From contig NZ_NUQE01000018.1 of the NCBI RefSeq assembly GCF_002582035.1, positions 51,262 to 112,789 of the forward strand: DNA of 61,528 nt, given 5' to 3'. The DNA is from Bacillus pseudomycoides. GTDB lineage: Bacteria > Bacillota > Bacilli > Bacillales > Bacillaceae_G. A program made the position numbers and the translations under genes. The notes beneath the pieces were generated by a model that was not told where the DNA came from, did no database searches, and worked only from the letters and a program-made list of their open reading frames with translations. Each line of letters starts with the position of its first letter. Position 1 is the stretch's first letter. Below, piece after piece: positions 52,780-61,528 of the stretch.

Positions 52780-53541
52780 ATGACTTCTCTTTGTGGAAAA
52801 ACAGTGCTAATCACAAGAGCTGAGCAACAAGCGAAGGAAATGAGTACAGAAGTGCAAAAGCAGAGCGGAATTCCAGTGGAAATTCCGCTCTTACATATAA
52901 CAGCAGCCGCGCATGAACAAGTTCAACAAGTGCGTGGCGAATTAATTACGTACGATTGGATTATTTTCACAAGTAAAAATGGTGTAAAATTCTTTTTAGA
53001 TGGTGTGAATCAGCTATTACCACATACCATTAAAATTGCCGCAGTTGGTGTGAAAACAAAAAAAGAATTAGAGAAACGCGGATATACTGTCCATTTTGTA
53101 CCAACAGCATTTGTAGCTGAAGCATTTGCGAAAGAATTTGTGAGTCATATAGGAAGCGGTACGCGTGTATTACTGCCAAAGGGAAATCTTGCAAGAGATG
53201 TGATACCGGAAGCATTGCGAGATCATGGTGCTATCGTACGCGAGCTTGTTGTATATGAAACTGCCGTCTATGTACAAAAGCGCGGGCAACTTATTGATGC
53301 ACTGCAATCAAGAGGAATTGATGTGATTACCTTTACAAGTCCATCGACTGTGCAGAGTTTTATCGCATTGCTTGAGGGTGAAAACTGGAGAGAATGGATA
53401 AAAGAATGTACAATTGCTTGTATAGGTCCCATTACAGAACGAGAAGCACGTAAACATTTTCAAAATCTTCTCATTCCGAAAGAATATACAATTGAATCTA
53501 TGTTACAATGCATTTCAGAATATTATTATAAAAATGTATAA
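52780..53541 (+). CDS. hemD: Uroporphyrinogen-III synthase
   Basis: 253 residues. Closes hydroxymethylbilane to uroporphyrinogen III with inversion of ring D. Sequence is poorly conserved, but the family segments are seen: KTVLITRAEQQAKEMS at the start, DWIIFTSKNGVKFFLDG, and ITFTSPSTVQSFIAL near 187. Starts four bases after hemC; position in the operon confirms identity. Confidence 0.94.
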   Translation: MTSLCGKTVLITRAEQQAKEMSTEVQKQSGIPVEIPLLHITAAAHEQVQQVRGELITYDWIIFTSKNGVKFFLDGVNQLLPHTIKIAAVGVKTKKELEKRGYTVHFVPTAFVAEAFAKEFVSHIGSGTRVLLPKGNLARDVIPEALRDHGAIVRELVVYETAVYVQKRGQLIDALQSRGIDVITFTSPSTVQSFIALLEGENWREWIKECTIACIGPITEREARKHFQNLLIPKEYTIESMLQCISEYYYKNV

Positions 53542-53556
53542 TACAGTGAAACTTTA
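53538..53556 (+). repeat. Possible bcr1 end remnant at hemD stop
   Basis: ATAATACAGTGAAACTTTAAG, counted from 53536, shares AGTGAAACTTTAA with the repeat start after valS. As elsewhere it abuts a TAA stop. Only the end is present, so chance is possible. Confidence 0.3.
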
Positions 53557-53576
53557 AGAATTGGAGATGGAAAGTT

Positions 53577-54566
53577 ATGAATCCTTTACAATTTAACCGT
53601 CATCGTCGTTTACGACAAAGTGCAAGTATGCGTGCTCTTGTGCGTGAAACACATTTGCATACAGAAGATTTCATTTATCCAATTTTTGTTTTAGAAGGAG
53701 AAGACAAACGTAATGAAGTTCCTTCTATGCCGGGTGTATATCAAATTTCTTTAGACCATCTGCAAGCAGAAATGCAAGAAGTTGTTGATTTAGGTATTCG
53801 TTCAGTTATCGTGTTTGGTATACCTGCTGAAAAAGATGAAGTTGGTTCTTCTGCGTATTGTGAGCATGGTATTGTACAGCGAGCGATTACGCAAATTAAA
53901 GAGAAATTCCCAGAATTAGTTGTAATTGCAGATACATGCTTATGTCAGTATACGAGTCATGGCCATTGCGGTGTAATTGAAGACGGAATTATTTTAAATG
54001 ATGAATCGTTAGAGGTTCTTGCAAAAACAGCAGTAAGTCAAGCGAAAGCAGGTGCGGATATTATTGCGCCATCTAATATGATGGATGGATTTGTAGCGGC
54101 TATTCGTCATGCGCTAGACGAAAACGGCTTTGCACATATTCCAATTATGTCATATGCAGTAAAATATGCGTCTGCTTTTTATGGACCATTTCGTGATGCT
54201 GCACATGGCGCACCGCAATTTGGTGATCGTAAAACATATCAAATGGATCCAGCGAATCGCTTAGAAGCGTTCCGCGAAGCTGAGTCAGATGTGATGGAAG
54301 GAGCAGACTTCTTAATTGTGAAGCCAGCGCTTTCTTATTTAGATATTATTCGTGATGTGAAAAATAACTTTAATCTTCCAGTTGTTGCGTATAATGTGAG
54401 TGGTGAATACTCGATGATTAAAGCAGCAGCACAAAATGGCTGGATTAATGAAAAAGACATGGTTCTTGAAAAATTATTAAGTATGAAACGTGCCGGAGCA
54501 GATTTAATACTTACATATCATGCGAAAGATGCAGCGAGATGGTTACAAGAAGGGAGCGCACGATAA
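53577..54566 (+). CDS. hemB: Delta-aminolevulinic acid dehydratase (porphobilinogen synthase)
   Basis: 329 residues. Condenses two ALA into porphobilinogen. Zinc cysteines in [15 protein letters not shown] (about residues 120-134). Schiff-base lysines in [17 protein letters not shown] and [12 protein letters not shown]. The stop TAA shares one base with the hemL ATG. Confidence 0.97.
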   Translation: MNPLQFNRHRRLRQSASMRALVRETHLHTEDFIYPIFVLEGEDKRNEVPSMPGVYQISLDHLQAEMQEVVDLGIRSVIVFGIPAEKDEVGSSAYCEHGIVQRAITQIKEKFPELVVIADTCLCQYTSHGHCGVIEDGIILNDESLEVLAKTAVSQAKAGADIIAPSNMMDGFVAAIRHALDENGFAHIPIMSYAVKYASAFYGPFRDAAHGAPQFGDRKTYQMDPANRLEAFREAESDVMEGADFLIVKPALSYLDIIRDVKNNFNLPVVAYNVSGEYSMIKAAAQNGWINEKDMVLEKLLSMKRAGADLILTYHAKDAARWLQEGSAR

Positions 54567-55855
54567 TGAAAAGTTTTGATAAATCGATTGAAGCGTTTGA
54601 AACAGCAAAAGATTTAATGCCAGGCGGTGTAAACAGCCCAGTGCGTGCATTTAAATCTGTTGGTATGAATCCATTATTTATGGATCATGGAAAAGGCTCT
54701 AAAGTTTATGATATTGATGGAAATGAATACATTGATTATGTATTGTCATGGGGCCCGCTTATTCATGGTCATTCCAATGACCAGGTTGTTGAAGCGTTAA
54801 AAGCTGTAGTAGAAAAAGGGACGAGCTTCGGTGCGCCAACAGAAATTGAAAATAAATTAGCGCAGCTTGTAATCGACCGTGTACCGTCTATTGAAATTGT
54901 GCGTATGGTTAACTCTGGAACAGAGGCGACAATGAGTGCACTTCGCTTAGCACGCGGTTACACAGGGCGTAATAAAATTTTGAAATTTGAAGGTTGCTAT
55001 CACGGGCATGGTGATTCGCTTTTAATTAAAGCTGGTTCTGGCGTTGCTACGCTTGGGTTACCAGATAGCCCTGGTGTGCCAGAAGGCGTTGCGAAAAATA
55101 CGATTACTGTTGCGTATAATGATTTAGAGAGCGTGAAATATGCTTTTGAACAGTTCGGTGATGACATTGCGTGTGTCATTGTAGAGCCAGTAGCTGGAAA
55201 TATGGGCGTTGTACCGCCGCTTCCAGGGTTTTTACAAGGACTTCGCGATGTTACAACAGAATACGGTGCACTTCTTATTTTTGATGAAGTTATGACGGGA
55301 TTCCGCGTAGCTTATAATTGCGGGCAAGGATATTTTGGAGTAACACCTGATTTAACATGTTTAGGTAAAGTAATTGGCGGTGGACTTCCTGTTGGAGCAT
55401 ATGGTGGTAAAGCTGAAATTATGAAGCAAGTAGCACCAAGTGGACCGATTTATCAAGCTGGTACATTATCTGGTAATCCATTAGCGATGACAGCTGGATA
55501 TGAAACGCTTGTCCAATTAACACCGGAGAGCTATAAAGAATTTGAACGTAAAGCAGAAATGCTTGAAAAAGGTTTACATGAAGTAGCTGTAAAATATGAT
55601 ATTCCGCATTGTATTAACCGTGCTGGTTCCATGGTTGGTATTTTCTTTACAGATGAAAAGGTTATTAACTATGAAACAGCAAAAACGTCTAATTTAGAAT
55701 ATTTTGCAGCATATTACCGTGAAATGGTAGAACAAGGCATATTCTTACCACCTTCTCAGTTTGAAGGACTGTTCTTATCAACAGCACATAGTGATGCTGA
55801 TATCGAGGCAACAATTGCTGCTGCAGAAATTGCTATGTCTAAATTAAAAGATTAG
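54566..55855 (+). CDS. hemL: Glutamate-1-semialdehyde 2,1-aminomutase
   Basis: 429 residues. Makes ALA from glutamate semialdehyde with PLP. The PLP lysine is in [19 protein letters not shown] (about residue 268). Other family segments: [17 protein letters not shown] and [11 protein letters not shown]. The ATG at 54566 overlaps the hemB TAA by one base with GGGAGC ribosome site. Last gene of the hem operon. Confidence 0.96.
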   Translation: MKSFDKSIEAFETAKDLMPGGVNSPVRAFKSVGMNPLFMDHGKGSKVYDIDGNEYIDYVLSWGPLIHGHSNDQVVEALKAVVEKGTSFGAPTEIENKLAQLVIDRVPSIEIVRMVNSGTEATMSALRLARGYTGRNKILKFEGCYHGHGDSLLIKAGSGVATLGLPDSPGVPEGVAKNTITVAYNDLESVKYAFEQFGDDIACVIVEPVAGNMGVVPPLPGFLQGLRDVTTEYGALLIFDEVMTGFRVAYNCGQGYFGVTPDLTCLGKVIGGGLPVGAYGGKAEIMKQVAPSGPIYQAGTLSGNPLAMTAGYETLVQLTPESYKEFERKAEMLEKGLHEVAVKYDIPHCINRAGSMVGIFFTDEKVINYETAKTSNLEYFAAYYREMVEQGIFLPPSQFEGLFLSTAHSDADIEATIAAAEIAMSKLKD

Positions 55856-55892
55856 TTTGTTAGCTTTTTCATTCTTTTAAATATGTGGTACT

Positions 55893-55924
55893 AAAATCGT
55901 TCTCAAGTGAGAGCGATTTTTTTT
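55893..55924 (+). terminator. hem operon terminator
   Basis: AAAATCGTTCTC / GAGAGCGATTTT with G:T pairs, then a run of T, 37 bases after hemL. Confidence 0.85.
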
Positions 55925-55990
55925 ATTCATAAAGTCCCTATTCCTCACATAAATCTGTAATGACAGATAGTTTGAGAGGGGGAATACGAA

Positions 55991-56968
55991 GTGGCAGCAG
56001 ATCAACAAACCTCATTACGGTTTTCGTTAAAAGAATCTGTCTGGTTTCAAAAAGGACAGGAAGTCAATGAGTTAATTTCTATTTCGTTAGATCCTGATGT
56101 TGCTATAGAAGAACGTGAATATGAAATTGTTGTAAGCGGACAGCTTGATTTAACAGGGGAATATATTGCAAAGGAAGAAACAGAGATTTTCTCATTGCGG
56201 GAATTATCACCAGCTCGCACTGTAGATTATGTAGAAACACGTGATGATGGTATAAATGAATTGGTACATTCGTTTCCGTTGGAGATTTCTATTCCAAGAG
56301 GACGCGTGAAGCAGGTCGAAGATTTATATGTGGATATTGAAGAATTTGATTATGAATTGTTGGACAGTGGTTGTTTGCAGCTTTTAGCAGATATTTCAAT
56401 TTATGGATTGTGTGATGAAGAGCATGAAGAGGAAGCAATAAGAGAAGAAGAGGTAATAAGAGAAGAAGAGGTAATAAGAGAAGAGGAAGCAATAAGAGAA
56501 GAAGAAAAAGAGCAAGAAGAATTGGTAGAGAATGATGAATGGGAAGATTATGCTTTTGAGCCATTTCAGCTAGAAGCTCGTCAAGAACCAGAGCTTGATC
56601 TAGAAGAGGAGCAAGAAATAGAGGAAGAGGAGGAAAAGCAAGAAGAAGTCGCGCCGCAGCTGTTTTTTGGACGTAAGGAAACGAAAGTAACACAGGAAGC
56701 TGCCAATGAGCAGGCGCAAGAAGAAATTTCATACTCACAGCGAGATGAAAATGCGTTATATTTAACAAAATTATTTGCAAAGCAGCCGGAAGATGAATTT
56801 ACAAAGCTGAGATTGTATTTCGTACAAGAAGGCGATACGATTGAATCCGTTGCAGATCGTTATGATACTTCTGTACAACATTTACACCGTATAAATCAAA
56901 CGGATGATATGTATTTAACAGCAGGACAAATTTTGTATATACCAGTGCCAAAAGTGAAAACACAGTGA
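55991..56968 (+). CDS. spoVID: Spore coat morphogenetic protein SpoVID
   Basis: 325 residues. Mother-cell protein needed for spore coat encasement. The N-terminal domain (about 1-145, SLRFSLKESVWFQKGQEV ...) matches SpoVID. A central acidic region contains four tandem copies of EE(V/A)IRE followed by more Glu-rich sequence. A C-terminal LysM domain (about 275-320, YFVQEGDTIESVADRY ... GQILYIPVP) is present. It is much shorter than the 575-residue B. subtilis protein because of a shorter middle. GTG start after GAGGGGGA. Confidence 0.92.
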   Translation: MAADQQTSLRFSLKESVWFQKGQEVNELISISLDPDVAIEEREYEIVVSGQLDLTGEYIAKEETEIFSLRELSPARTVDYVETRDDGINELVHSFPLEISIPRGRVKQVEDLYVDIEEFDYELLDSGCLQLLADISIYGLCDEEHEEEAIREEEVIREEEVIREEEAIREEEKEQEELVENDEWEDYAFEPFQLEARQEPELDLEEEQEIEEEEEKQEEVAPQLFFGRKETKVTQEAANEQAQEEISYSQRDENALYLTKLFAKQPEDEFTKLRLYFVQEGDTIESVADRYDTSVQHLHRINQTDDMYLTAGQILYIPVPKVKTQ

Positions 56969-57000
56969 GTGAAGAGAAAACTTCCTCACCTCTTTTCTTT
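56965..57000 (+). terminator. Hairpin at the end of spoVID
   Basis: GTGAG-T-GAAG pairs with CTTC-CTCAC around AGAAAA, overlapping the stop codon and followed by a pyrimidine-rich tail. Possibly a partial terminator before ysxE. Confidence 0.6.
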
Positions 57001-57032
57001 TTCATGCTCCTGTAGAAAGGGTCGTTGTTCGT

Positions 57033-58058
57033 ATGGACATGGAATTGCGAGACCGTTATGCTTCTATTTTGCAGCTATATCAATTAGCTCCTGAACATAT
57101 TGAGGAATATGGGAATGTAATAAAAATTTATACGAACCAAGGTCCATATGCGTTGAAAAAATTACCCTCTCGGAAATTAGAACGAAGTAACCTTATGTAT
57201 CATGTTCAATTTTTACGAGAAAAGGGCTTTACGAATTTTGCACCGATTTACCATACGAAAGATGGAAGGCACGTGTTAACTGATGGTGAACATAGTTATT
57301 ATTTAATGCCTTGGCTAGGAAATGCAGAAGGACAAGGCGAAGAGAATGATCAGTATCATAAAATGTTTCAAACACTTGCTTTGATGCACCAAAAAACGGT
57401 GCGAGAGGAAGAAGTGACGGAAGAAGCGCTTCAAGAACATTTTGATACTATTTCAAACCGCTGGGAACAAGATGGAGTTCTATTAGAGGAGTTTTTAGTT
57501 GAATCTGAAGCGAAGTGGTATATGTCTCCGTTTGAATTGCAGTATTGTACGTACTTTCATCAAGCGCTTCGTGCTCATGAATTTGCGAAGAAACAGTTTA
57601 CAGAATGGCATGAAGCGATGAAAGAAAAAGAAAAAACACGTATTTCATTTATTCATGGCAATGTTTCCGTGAATCACTTTTTATTTGATTATCAGCGGAA
57701 CGGTTATTTTATTAGTTTAGAAGATGTGCAGTTTGCTACCCCTGTTCAAGATATCGTTCAGTTTTATTCACGTTCCTTCAACACATATCCAATTGCAAGA
57801 AATGATCGATATGAATGGTACCAAATCTATCAAAAGAATTTTGCGTTTACAAAGGAAGAAAAGTTACTTATGTTTGCATACTTAGCTTATCCAAAAACAT
57901 TTATAAAGCAAGTGCGTTCATATACAAATGCTCGAAATGCCCGTAATGAAACAAAGGAGCTAAATGATGTGAAAATGCTTCAACAAGCACATTGGCTTAT
58001 AAGTAATATTGAATATTTCGTGGCACAGCTTCAAACTGCCGAGCAACAAGCGAAGTGA
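57033..58058 (+). CDS. ysxE: YsxE-like spore coat protein of the CotS kinase-fold family
   Basis: 341 residues. Aminoglycoside-phosphotransferase-like fold of the CotS/YsxE family. N-lobe segment NVIKIYTNQGPYALKKLPS carries the ATP-contact lysine pair. The C-lobe motif FIHGNVSVNHFLFD has HGN-x4-N, replacing the usual HGD-x4-N. The catalytic Asp is therefore Asn, as is common in coat members that may not be active kinases. It follows spoVID, as in B. subtilis. Confidence 0.9.
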   Translation: MDMELRDRYASILQLYQLAPEHIEEYGNVIKIYTNQGPYALKKLPSRKLERSNLMYHVQFLREKGFTNFAPIYHTKDGRHVLTDGEHSYYLMPWLGNAEGQGEENDQYHKMFQTLALMHQKTVREEEVTEEALQEHFDTISNRWEQDGVLLEEFLVESEAKWYMSPFELQYCTYFHQALRAHEFAKKQFTEWHEAMKEKEKTRISFIHGNVSVNHFLFDYQRNGYFISLEDVQFATPVQDIVQFYSRSFNTYPIARNDRYEWYQIYQKNFAFTKEEKLLMFAYLAYPKTFIKQVRSYTNARNARNETKELNDVKMLQQAHWLISNIEYFVAQLQTAEQQAK

Positions 58059-58070
58059 AATTAGTTGAAG

Positions 58071-58124
58071 ATAAAGTGAAACCTACATCAGTGTGGTCTT
58101 ACTGCCCGCGAATAGCGGGATAAA
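58071..58124 (+). repeat. Mini bcr1 form, 54 bp
   Basis: ATAAAGTGAAACC at 58071 and CGCGAATAGCGGGATAAA closing at 58124. It consists only of the two bcr1 ends joined by CATCAGTGTGGTCTT. It has the same length as the mini copy at 45956. Confidence 0.78.
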
Positions 58125-58157
58125 ATTAGCCGTAGCCTCAAGAAGAGGTTACGGCTG
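58123..58157 (-). terminator. Terminator of the small minus-strand gene
   Basis: TAGCCGTAGCCTC / GAGGTTACGGCTG (one G:T) around a five-base loop. AAAATT on the left gives the U-tract for minus-strand transcription. It overlaps the stop codon of the gene at 58149. Confidence 0.82.
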
Positions 58158-58343
58158 ATAATGTAAGCGAATTGTTGCTGCTATGAAAATGGCAAGTATA
58201 ACAAAATCTAGAAGTGTTGGAAGTAGTAAAGTGCGAATGCCTTGGAAAATCGTGAGCGGGATTGCAAAGTCAGAAAACATCGTTTGTATATTTCTTAGCC
58301 ATGAAGGGGCTGAAAAGTTGTACGTGCGTCGAAAGCGTCGCAT
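58149..58343 (-). CDS. Small membrane protein, 64 residues
   Basis: A GGAGG ribosome site lies 6 bases before ATG. A basic N-terminus (MRRFRRTYNF) leads into an amphipathic region and one membrane helix near the C-terminus (LLDFVILAIFIAATIRL). Its own terminator overlaps the stop. Convergent with ysxE and divergent from valS. An overlapping plus-strand reading frame (58183-58386) has no ribosome site and was rejected. Family not recognised. Confidence 0.7.
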   Translation of the reverse strand: MRRFRRTYNFSAPSWLRNIQTMFSDFAIPLTIFQGIRTLLLPTLLDFVILAIFIAATIRLHYQP

Positions 58344-58545
58344 AATGGTCCTCCGTATTAGAAACTCCTCTAGTATGGAATTATAAGAGAAGAATAAATG
58401 TGATATTACATTATGCAGGGTAAGCGTCTAATGTGCTTGTGCTGCACTTTTTTCATTTGCTTTGCATATGGTATAAAAAACTTGGTTAAGCTGATTGAAA
58501 ATAGAATGTAATAACTGTAGATGTAAGTCGAAAAATATTTTTATC

Positions 58546-58574
58546 TTGACGAATGTGGTTTCGTTTTTTACACT
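58546..58574 (+). promoter_or_regulatory. Possible valS promoter
   Basis: TTGACG (58546-58551), 17 bases, TACACT (58569-58574). The -10 is weak, but the spacing is right and the T-box leader starts just downstream. Confidence 0.4.
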
Positions 58575-58580
58575 GTTGTA

Positions 58581-58849
58581 TATAATAAATAACAATTATA
58601 TAAATGCGTTGAAGGGGAAGAGTATAACATTAAACGTCTGCAGAGAGGAGAATTATTAGCTGTGAGATTCTCTAGATAGTCATGTTAGAAGGTAGCCCTA
58701 GAGCATCTTTTCTGAACGGAGTCATTCTCATTAGGAAAAGACGGATCTGTCCGTTATCAAATCAAGAGTATAAGCAAATTTTGAATTTGTTTGTAAATAA
58801 AGGTGGTACCACGATGTCCCTCGTCCTTTTTGGATGAGGGACATTTTTT
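58581..58849 (+). promoter_or_regulatory. T-box leader of valS
   Basis: About 270-base tRNA-sensing leader. The conserved T-box AAAGGTGGTACCACG (58799-58813) is followed by a terminator, GTCCCTCGTCC / GGATGAGGGAC (58816-58842) plus six T. Uncharged tRNA-Val would pair with the GGTGG bulge and free the antiterminator. The likely specifier is GTA (58692-58694, in GAAGGTAGCC), a valine codon. The 5' part has GAAGGGGAAGAGTA typical of stem I. Confidence 0.88.
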
Positions 58850-58869
58850 ATTTTGAAGGAGGGAAAATA

Positions 58870-61515
58870 ATGTCAAACACGGAAAAGAATTTACCAACTA
58901 AATATGATCATATGTCCGTTGAAGAAGGCCGTTATCAATGGTGGCTTGAAGGCAAATATTTCGAAGCAACAGGAGATGAAAAGAAACAACCATATACAAT
59001 TGTAATTCCGCCTCCAAACGTAACTGGTAAGCTGCACTTAGGTCATGCTTGGGATACGACGCTTCAAGATATTTTAACTCGTACAAAGCGTATGCAAGGT
59101 TACGACGTATTATGGCTTCCAGGAATGGACCATGCTGGTATCGCAACACAAGCGAAAGTAGAAGGGAAACTTCGTGAAGAAGGTATTTCACGTTACGATC
59201 TTGGCCGTGAGAAATTCCTTGAAAAAGCGTGGGAATGGAAAGAAGAGTACGCTTCTCACATTCGTCAGCAATGGGGGAAAGTTGGTTTAGGACTAGATTA
59301 TTCTCGTGAGCGTTTCACATTAGATGAAGGTTTATCTAATGCGGTTAAGAAAGTATTCGTTCAATTATACGAAAAAGGTTTAATTTACCGCGGTGAGTAT
59401 ATTATCAACTGGGACCCAGCAACACGCACAGCTCTTTCTGATATTGAAGTAATTCATAAAGAGATTCAAGGTGCATTCTATCATATGAACTATCCGTTAA
59501 CAGATGGTTCTGGTCACATTCGCCTTGCAACAACTCGTCCAGAAACAATGCTTGGTGATACAGCAGTAGCAGTTCATCCAGAAGATGATCGTTACAAACA
59601 CTTAATCGGAAAAACAGTTACACTTCCAATCGTTGGCCGTGAGATTCCGATTATTGCTGATGAGTACGTAGAAAAAGATTTCGGAACAGGCGTTGTGAAA
59701 ATTACACCAGCTCATGACCCGAATGACTTTGAAGTAGGTAACCGTCACGACTTACCACGCATCTTAGTAATGAACGAAGATGGAACGATGAACGAAAAAG
59801 CTGGTAAGTATAACGGCATGGATCGCTTTGAATGCCGTAAGCAATTAGTAAAAGACTTGCAAGAAGCAGGTGTATTAGTAGAAATCGAGCCTCATATGCA
59901 TTCTGTTGGTCATAGTGAGCGTAGCGGAGCGGTTGTTGAACCTTACTTATCAACACAATGGTTCGTAAAAATGGCACCACTTGCAGAAAAGGCAGTTGCA
60001 TTGCAACAAAAAGAAGATGAAAAAGTAACGTTTGTACCAGATCGTTTTGAGAACACATATTTACGCTGGATGGAAAATATTCATGACTGGTGTATTTCTC
60101 GTCAATTATGGTGGGGACATCGCATCCCAGCCTGGTATCATAAAGAAACTGGTGAAGTATATGTAGGTACAGAAGCACCAGCAGATATTGAAAACTGGAA
60201 CCAAGATAACGACGTACTTGATACATGGTTTAGCTCAGCATTATGGCCGTTCTCAACACTTGGTTGGCCGAATGAAGATGCAGAAGACTTCAAACGTTAC
60301 TATTCAACAGATGCTTTAGTAACTGGTTATGATATCATCTTCTTCTGGGTATCTCGTATGATTTTCCAAGGTTTAGAGTTTACAGGAGAGCGTCCATTTA
60401 AAGATGTATTAATTCACGGTCTTGTTCGTGATGAGCAAGGACGTAAAATGAGTAAATCTCTTGGTAACGGTATTGATCCAATGGATGTTATTGATAAGTA
60501 CGGTGCAGATGCGATGCGCTTCTTCTTATCAACAGGAAGTGCACCAGGTCAAGATTTACGCTTTAGCATGGAGAAAGTAGAATCTACTTGGAACTTCATT
60601 AATAAAATTTGGAATGCATCACGCTTCGTATTAATGAACATGGACGACATGAAATACGAAGATATCGATTTAACTGGTGAAAAATCAGTTGCAGATAAGT
60701 GGATTTTAACTCGCTTAAATGAAACGATCGAAAGTGTAACACGTAATATGGATAAATATGAATTTGGTGAAGCTGGCCGTTCATTATACAACTTCATTTG
60801 GGATGATTTCTGTGACTGGTACATTGAGATGGCGAAACTGCCATTATACGGTGAAGATGAAGCAGCTAAGAAAACAACTCGTTCTATTTTAGCTTACGTA
60901 TTAGACCAAACAATGCGTCTATTACACCCATTCATGCCATTCGTAACAGAGAAAATTTGGCAACACTTACCTCATGAAGGTGAATCTATTACAGTAGCGG
61001 CTTGGCCGACAGTTCGCGAAGATTTACAGGATGAAGAGGCAGCGGCAGAGATGCACCTTCTAGTTGACATCATTCGCTCTGTTCGTAACATCCGTGCTGA
61101 AGTAAATACGCCAATGAGCAAAAAAGTTCAATTGCAAATTAAAGCAAAAGACGAAGCGGTGCTAGCACAGCTTACAAAAAATAGCTCTTACATTGAGCGC
61201 TTCTGTAATCCAAGTGAATTAACAATTCAAACGGATTTACAAGCACCGGAAAAAGCGATGACTGCAATCGTATCAGGTGCAGAATTATTCTTACCATTAG
61301 CTGACCTTATTAACCTTGAAGAAGAAAAAGCACGTCTTGAAAAAGAACTTGAGAAGTTTGACAAAGAAGTAGAGCGTGTACAAAAGAAACTTTCAAATCA
61401 AGGATTCGTAGCAAAAGCTCCAGCTGCAGTTATTGAGGGAGAACGAGCGAAAGAGCAAGATTATCTAGAAAAACGCGAAGCGGTTCGCCAACGTTTAGCT
61501 GATCTTCAAAAATAA
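58870..61515 (+). CDS. valS: Valyl-tRNA synthetase
   Basis: 881 residues. Charges tRNA-Val. Class I motifs: the HIGH equivalent in [16 protein letters not shown] and KMSKS in [11 protein letters not shown]. The CP1 editing domain has [19 protein letters not shown]-terminal coiled-coil ([20 protein letters not shown]) is typical of ValS. ATG at 58870 follows AAGGAGGG. An in-frame start at 58834 lies in the T-box terminator and was rejected. A bcr1 repeat begins within the TAA stop. Confidence 0.97.
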   Translation: MSNTEKNLPTKYDHMSVEEGRYQWWLEGKYFEATGDEKKQPYTIVIPPPNVTGKLHLGHAWDTTLQDILTRTKRMQGYDVLWLPGMDHAGIATQAKVEGKLREEGISRYDLGREKFLEKAWEWKEEYASHIRQQWGKVGLGLDYSRERFTLDEGLSNAVKKVFVQLYEKGLIYRGEYIINWDPATRTALSDIEVIHKEIQGAFYHMNYPLTDGSGHIRLATTRPETMLGDTAVAVHPEDDRYKHLIGKTVTLPIVGREIPIIADEYVEKDFGTGVVKITPAHDPNDFEVGNRHDLPRILVMNEDGTMNEKAGKYNGMDRFECRKQLVKDLQEAGVLVEIEPHMHSVGHSERSGAVVEPYLSTQWFVKMAPLAEKAVALQQKEDEKVTFVPDRFENTYLRWMENIHDWCISRQLWWGHRIPAWYHKETGEVYVGTEAPADIENWNQDNDVLDTWFSSALWPFSTLGWPNEDAEDFKRYYSTDALVTGYDIIFFWVSRMIFQGLEFTGERPFKDVLIHGLVRDEQGRKMSKSLGNGIDPMDVIDKYGADAMRFFLSTGSAPGQDLRFSMEKVESTWNFINKIWNASRFVLMNMDDMKYEDIDLTGEKSVADKWILTRLNETIESVTRNMDKYEFGEAGRSLYNFIWDDFCDWYIEMAKLPLYGEDEAAKKTTRSILAYVLDQTMRLLHPFMPFVTEKIWQHLPHEGESITVAAWPTVREDLQDEEAAAEMHLLVDIIRSVRNIRAEVNTPMSKKVQLQIKAKDEAVLAQLTKNSSYIERFCNPSELTIQTDLQAPEKAMTAIVSGAELFLPLADLINLEEEKARLEKELEKFDKEVERVQKKLSNQGFVAKAPAAVIEGERAKEQDYLEKREAVRQRLADLQK

Positions 61516-61528
61516 AGTGAAACTTTAA
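61512..61528 (+). repeat. bcr1 repeat start (cut by window edge)
   Basis: ATAAAGTGAAACTTTAA starts at 61512, overlapping the valS TAA. The rest of the element lies beyond the window. Confidence 0.6.

Noticed and set aside
56289-56780. Leucine-rich frame antisense to spoVID
   Set aside because: It is the complement of the GAA/GAG-rich acidic repeats, which reads as poly-Leu. An artefact.
58183-58386. Plus-strand 67-residue frame between ysxE and valS
   Set aside because: No ribosome site, and it overlaps a minus-strand frame that has one plus a terminator.

Overview
The window is chromosomal DNA from a low-GC Firmicute, almost certainly the Bacillus cereus group. The coding sequences closely resemble Bacillus housekeeping and sporulation genes (gerE, gerM, spoVID, sdhCAB, hemAXCDBL, lonA/lonB, clpX, valS). 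The intergenic spaces also carry many copies of a repeat whose ends read ATAAAGTGAAAC...GGGATAAA (TTTAT at each end). That matches bcr1, a mobile-like repeat known only from the B. cereus group. No phage, transposase, plasmid or CRISPR locus was seen.

Layout. 1-4650: a two-component system and a bacitracin/YcbLMNO-type ABC exporter, with a second copy of its promoter feeding a 52-residue membrane protein. 4861-7294: a NUDIX hydrolase, a DinB-family protein and azlCD. 7472-12504: a fatty-acid degradation cluster (acyl-CoA ligase, FadR with its operator, enoyl-CoA hydratase, etfBA). 12732-19759: trxA, uvrC, yslB, sdhCAB and ysmA, in B. subtilis order. 19777-31238: an accessory block that interrupts B. 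subtilis order between ysmA and gerE. It holds a VanY-type peptidase, motAB, an acid phosphatase lipoprotein, an ABC-2 exporter, an Rrf2 regulator with an NAD(P)-binding protein, an XRE-cupin regulator with a DMT transporter, a PspC protein and the potassium importer KimA. 31640-36607: gerE, racE, gerM, rph, rdgB and ysnB, then tRNA-Gly and tRNA-Arg. 36922-39661: poorly known membrane proteins and a YvbH-like PH-domain protein. 39893-58058: ysoA, tig, clpX, lonB, lonA, engB, the complete hemAXCDBL haem operon, spoVID and ysxE. 58149-61528: a small antisense membrane protein, then the T-box leader and valS.

How the genes work together. The fatty-acid cluster is a FadR regulon: a promoter and a perfect FadR-type palindrome precede fadR, and the ETF genes pass beta-oxidation electrons onward. 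The hem operon takes glutamyl-tRNA to uroporphyrinogen III and has a perfect PerR box in its promoter region. The protein-quality genes (tig, clpX, lonB, lonA) are clustered but separately expressed, and lonB has a SigF-like promoter.

Most notable observations. (1) Three widely spaced promoters carry the same direct repeat GTAAG-N6-GTAAG. One drives the ABC exporter beside the two-component system and the other two drive tiny membrane proteins, suggesting an uncharacterised envelope-stress regulon. (2) The bcr1 copies fall into size classes (158, 143, about 130, 109 twice and 54 twice), all bounded by TTTAT. One copy has a wholly different stem sequence that still pairs perfectly. Several start inside the ochre stop codon of the upstream gene, and one has landed on the edge of the hemA PerR box. 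Where a start codon is moved, ribosome-binding-site spacing was the reason. All function calls come from reading the sequence without database searches.
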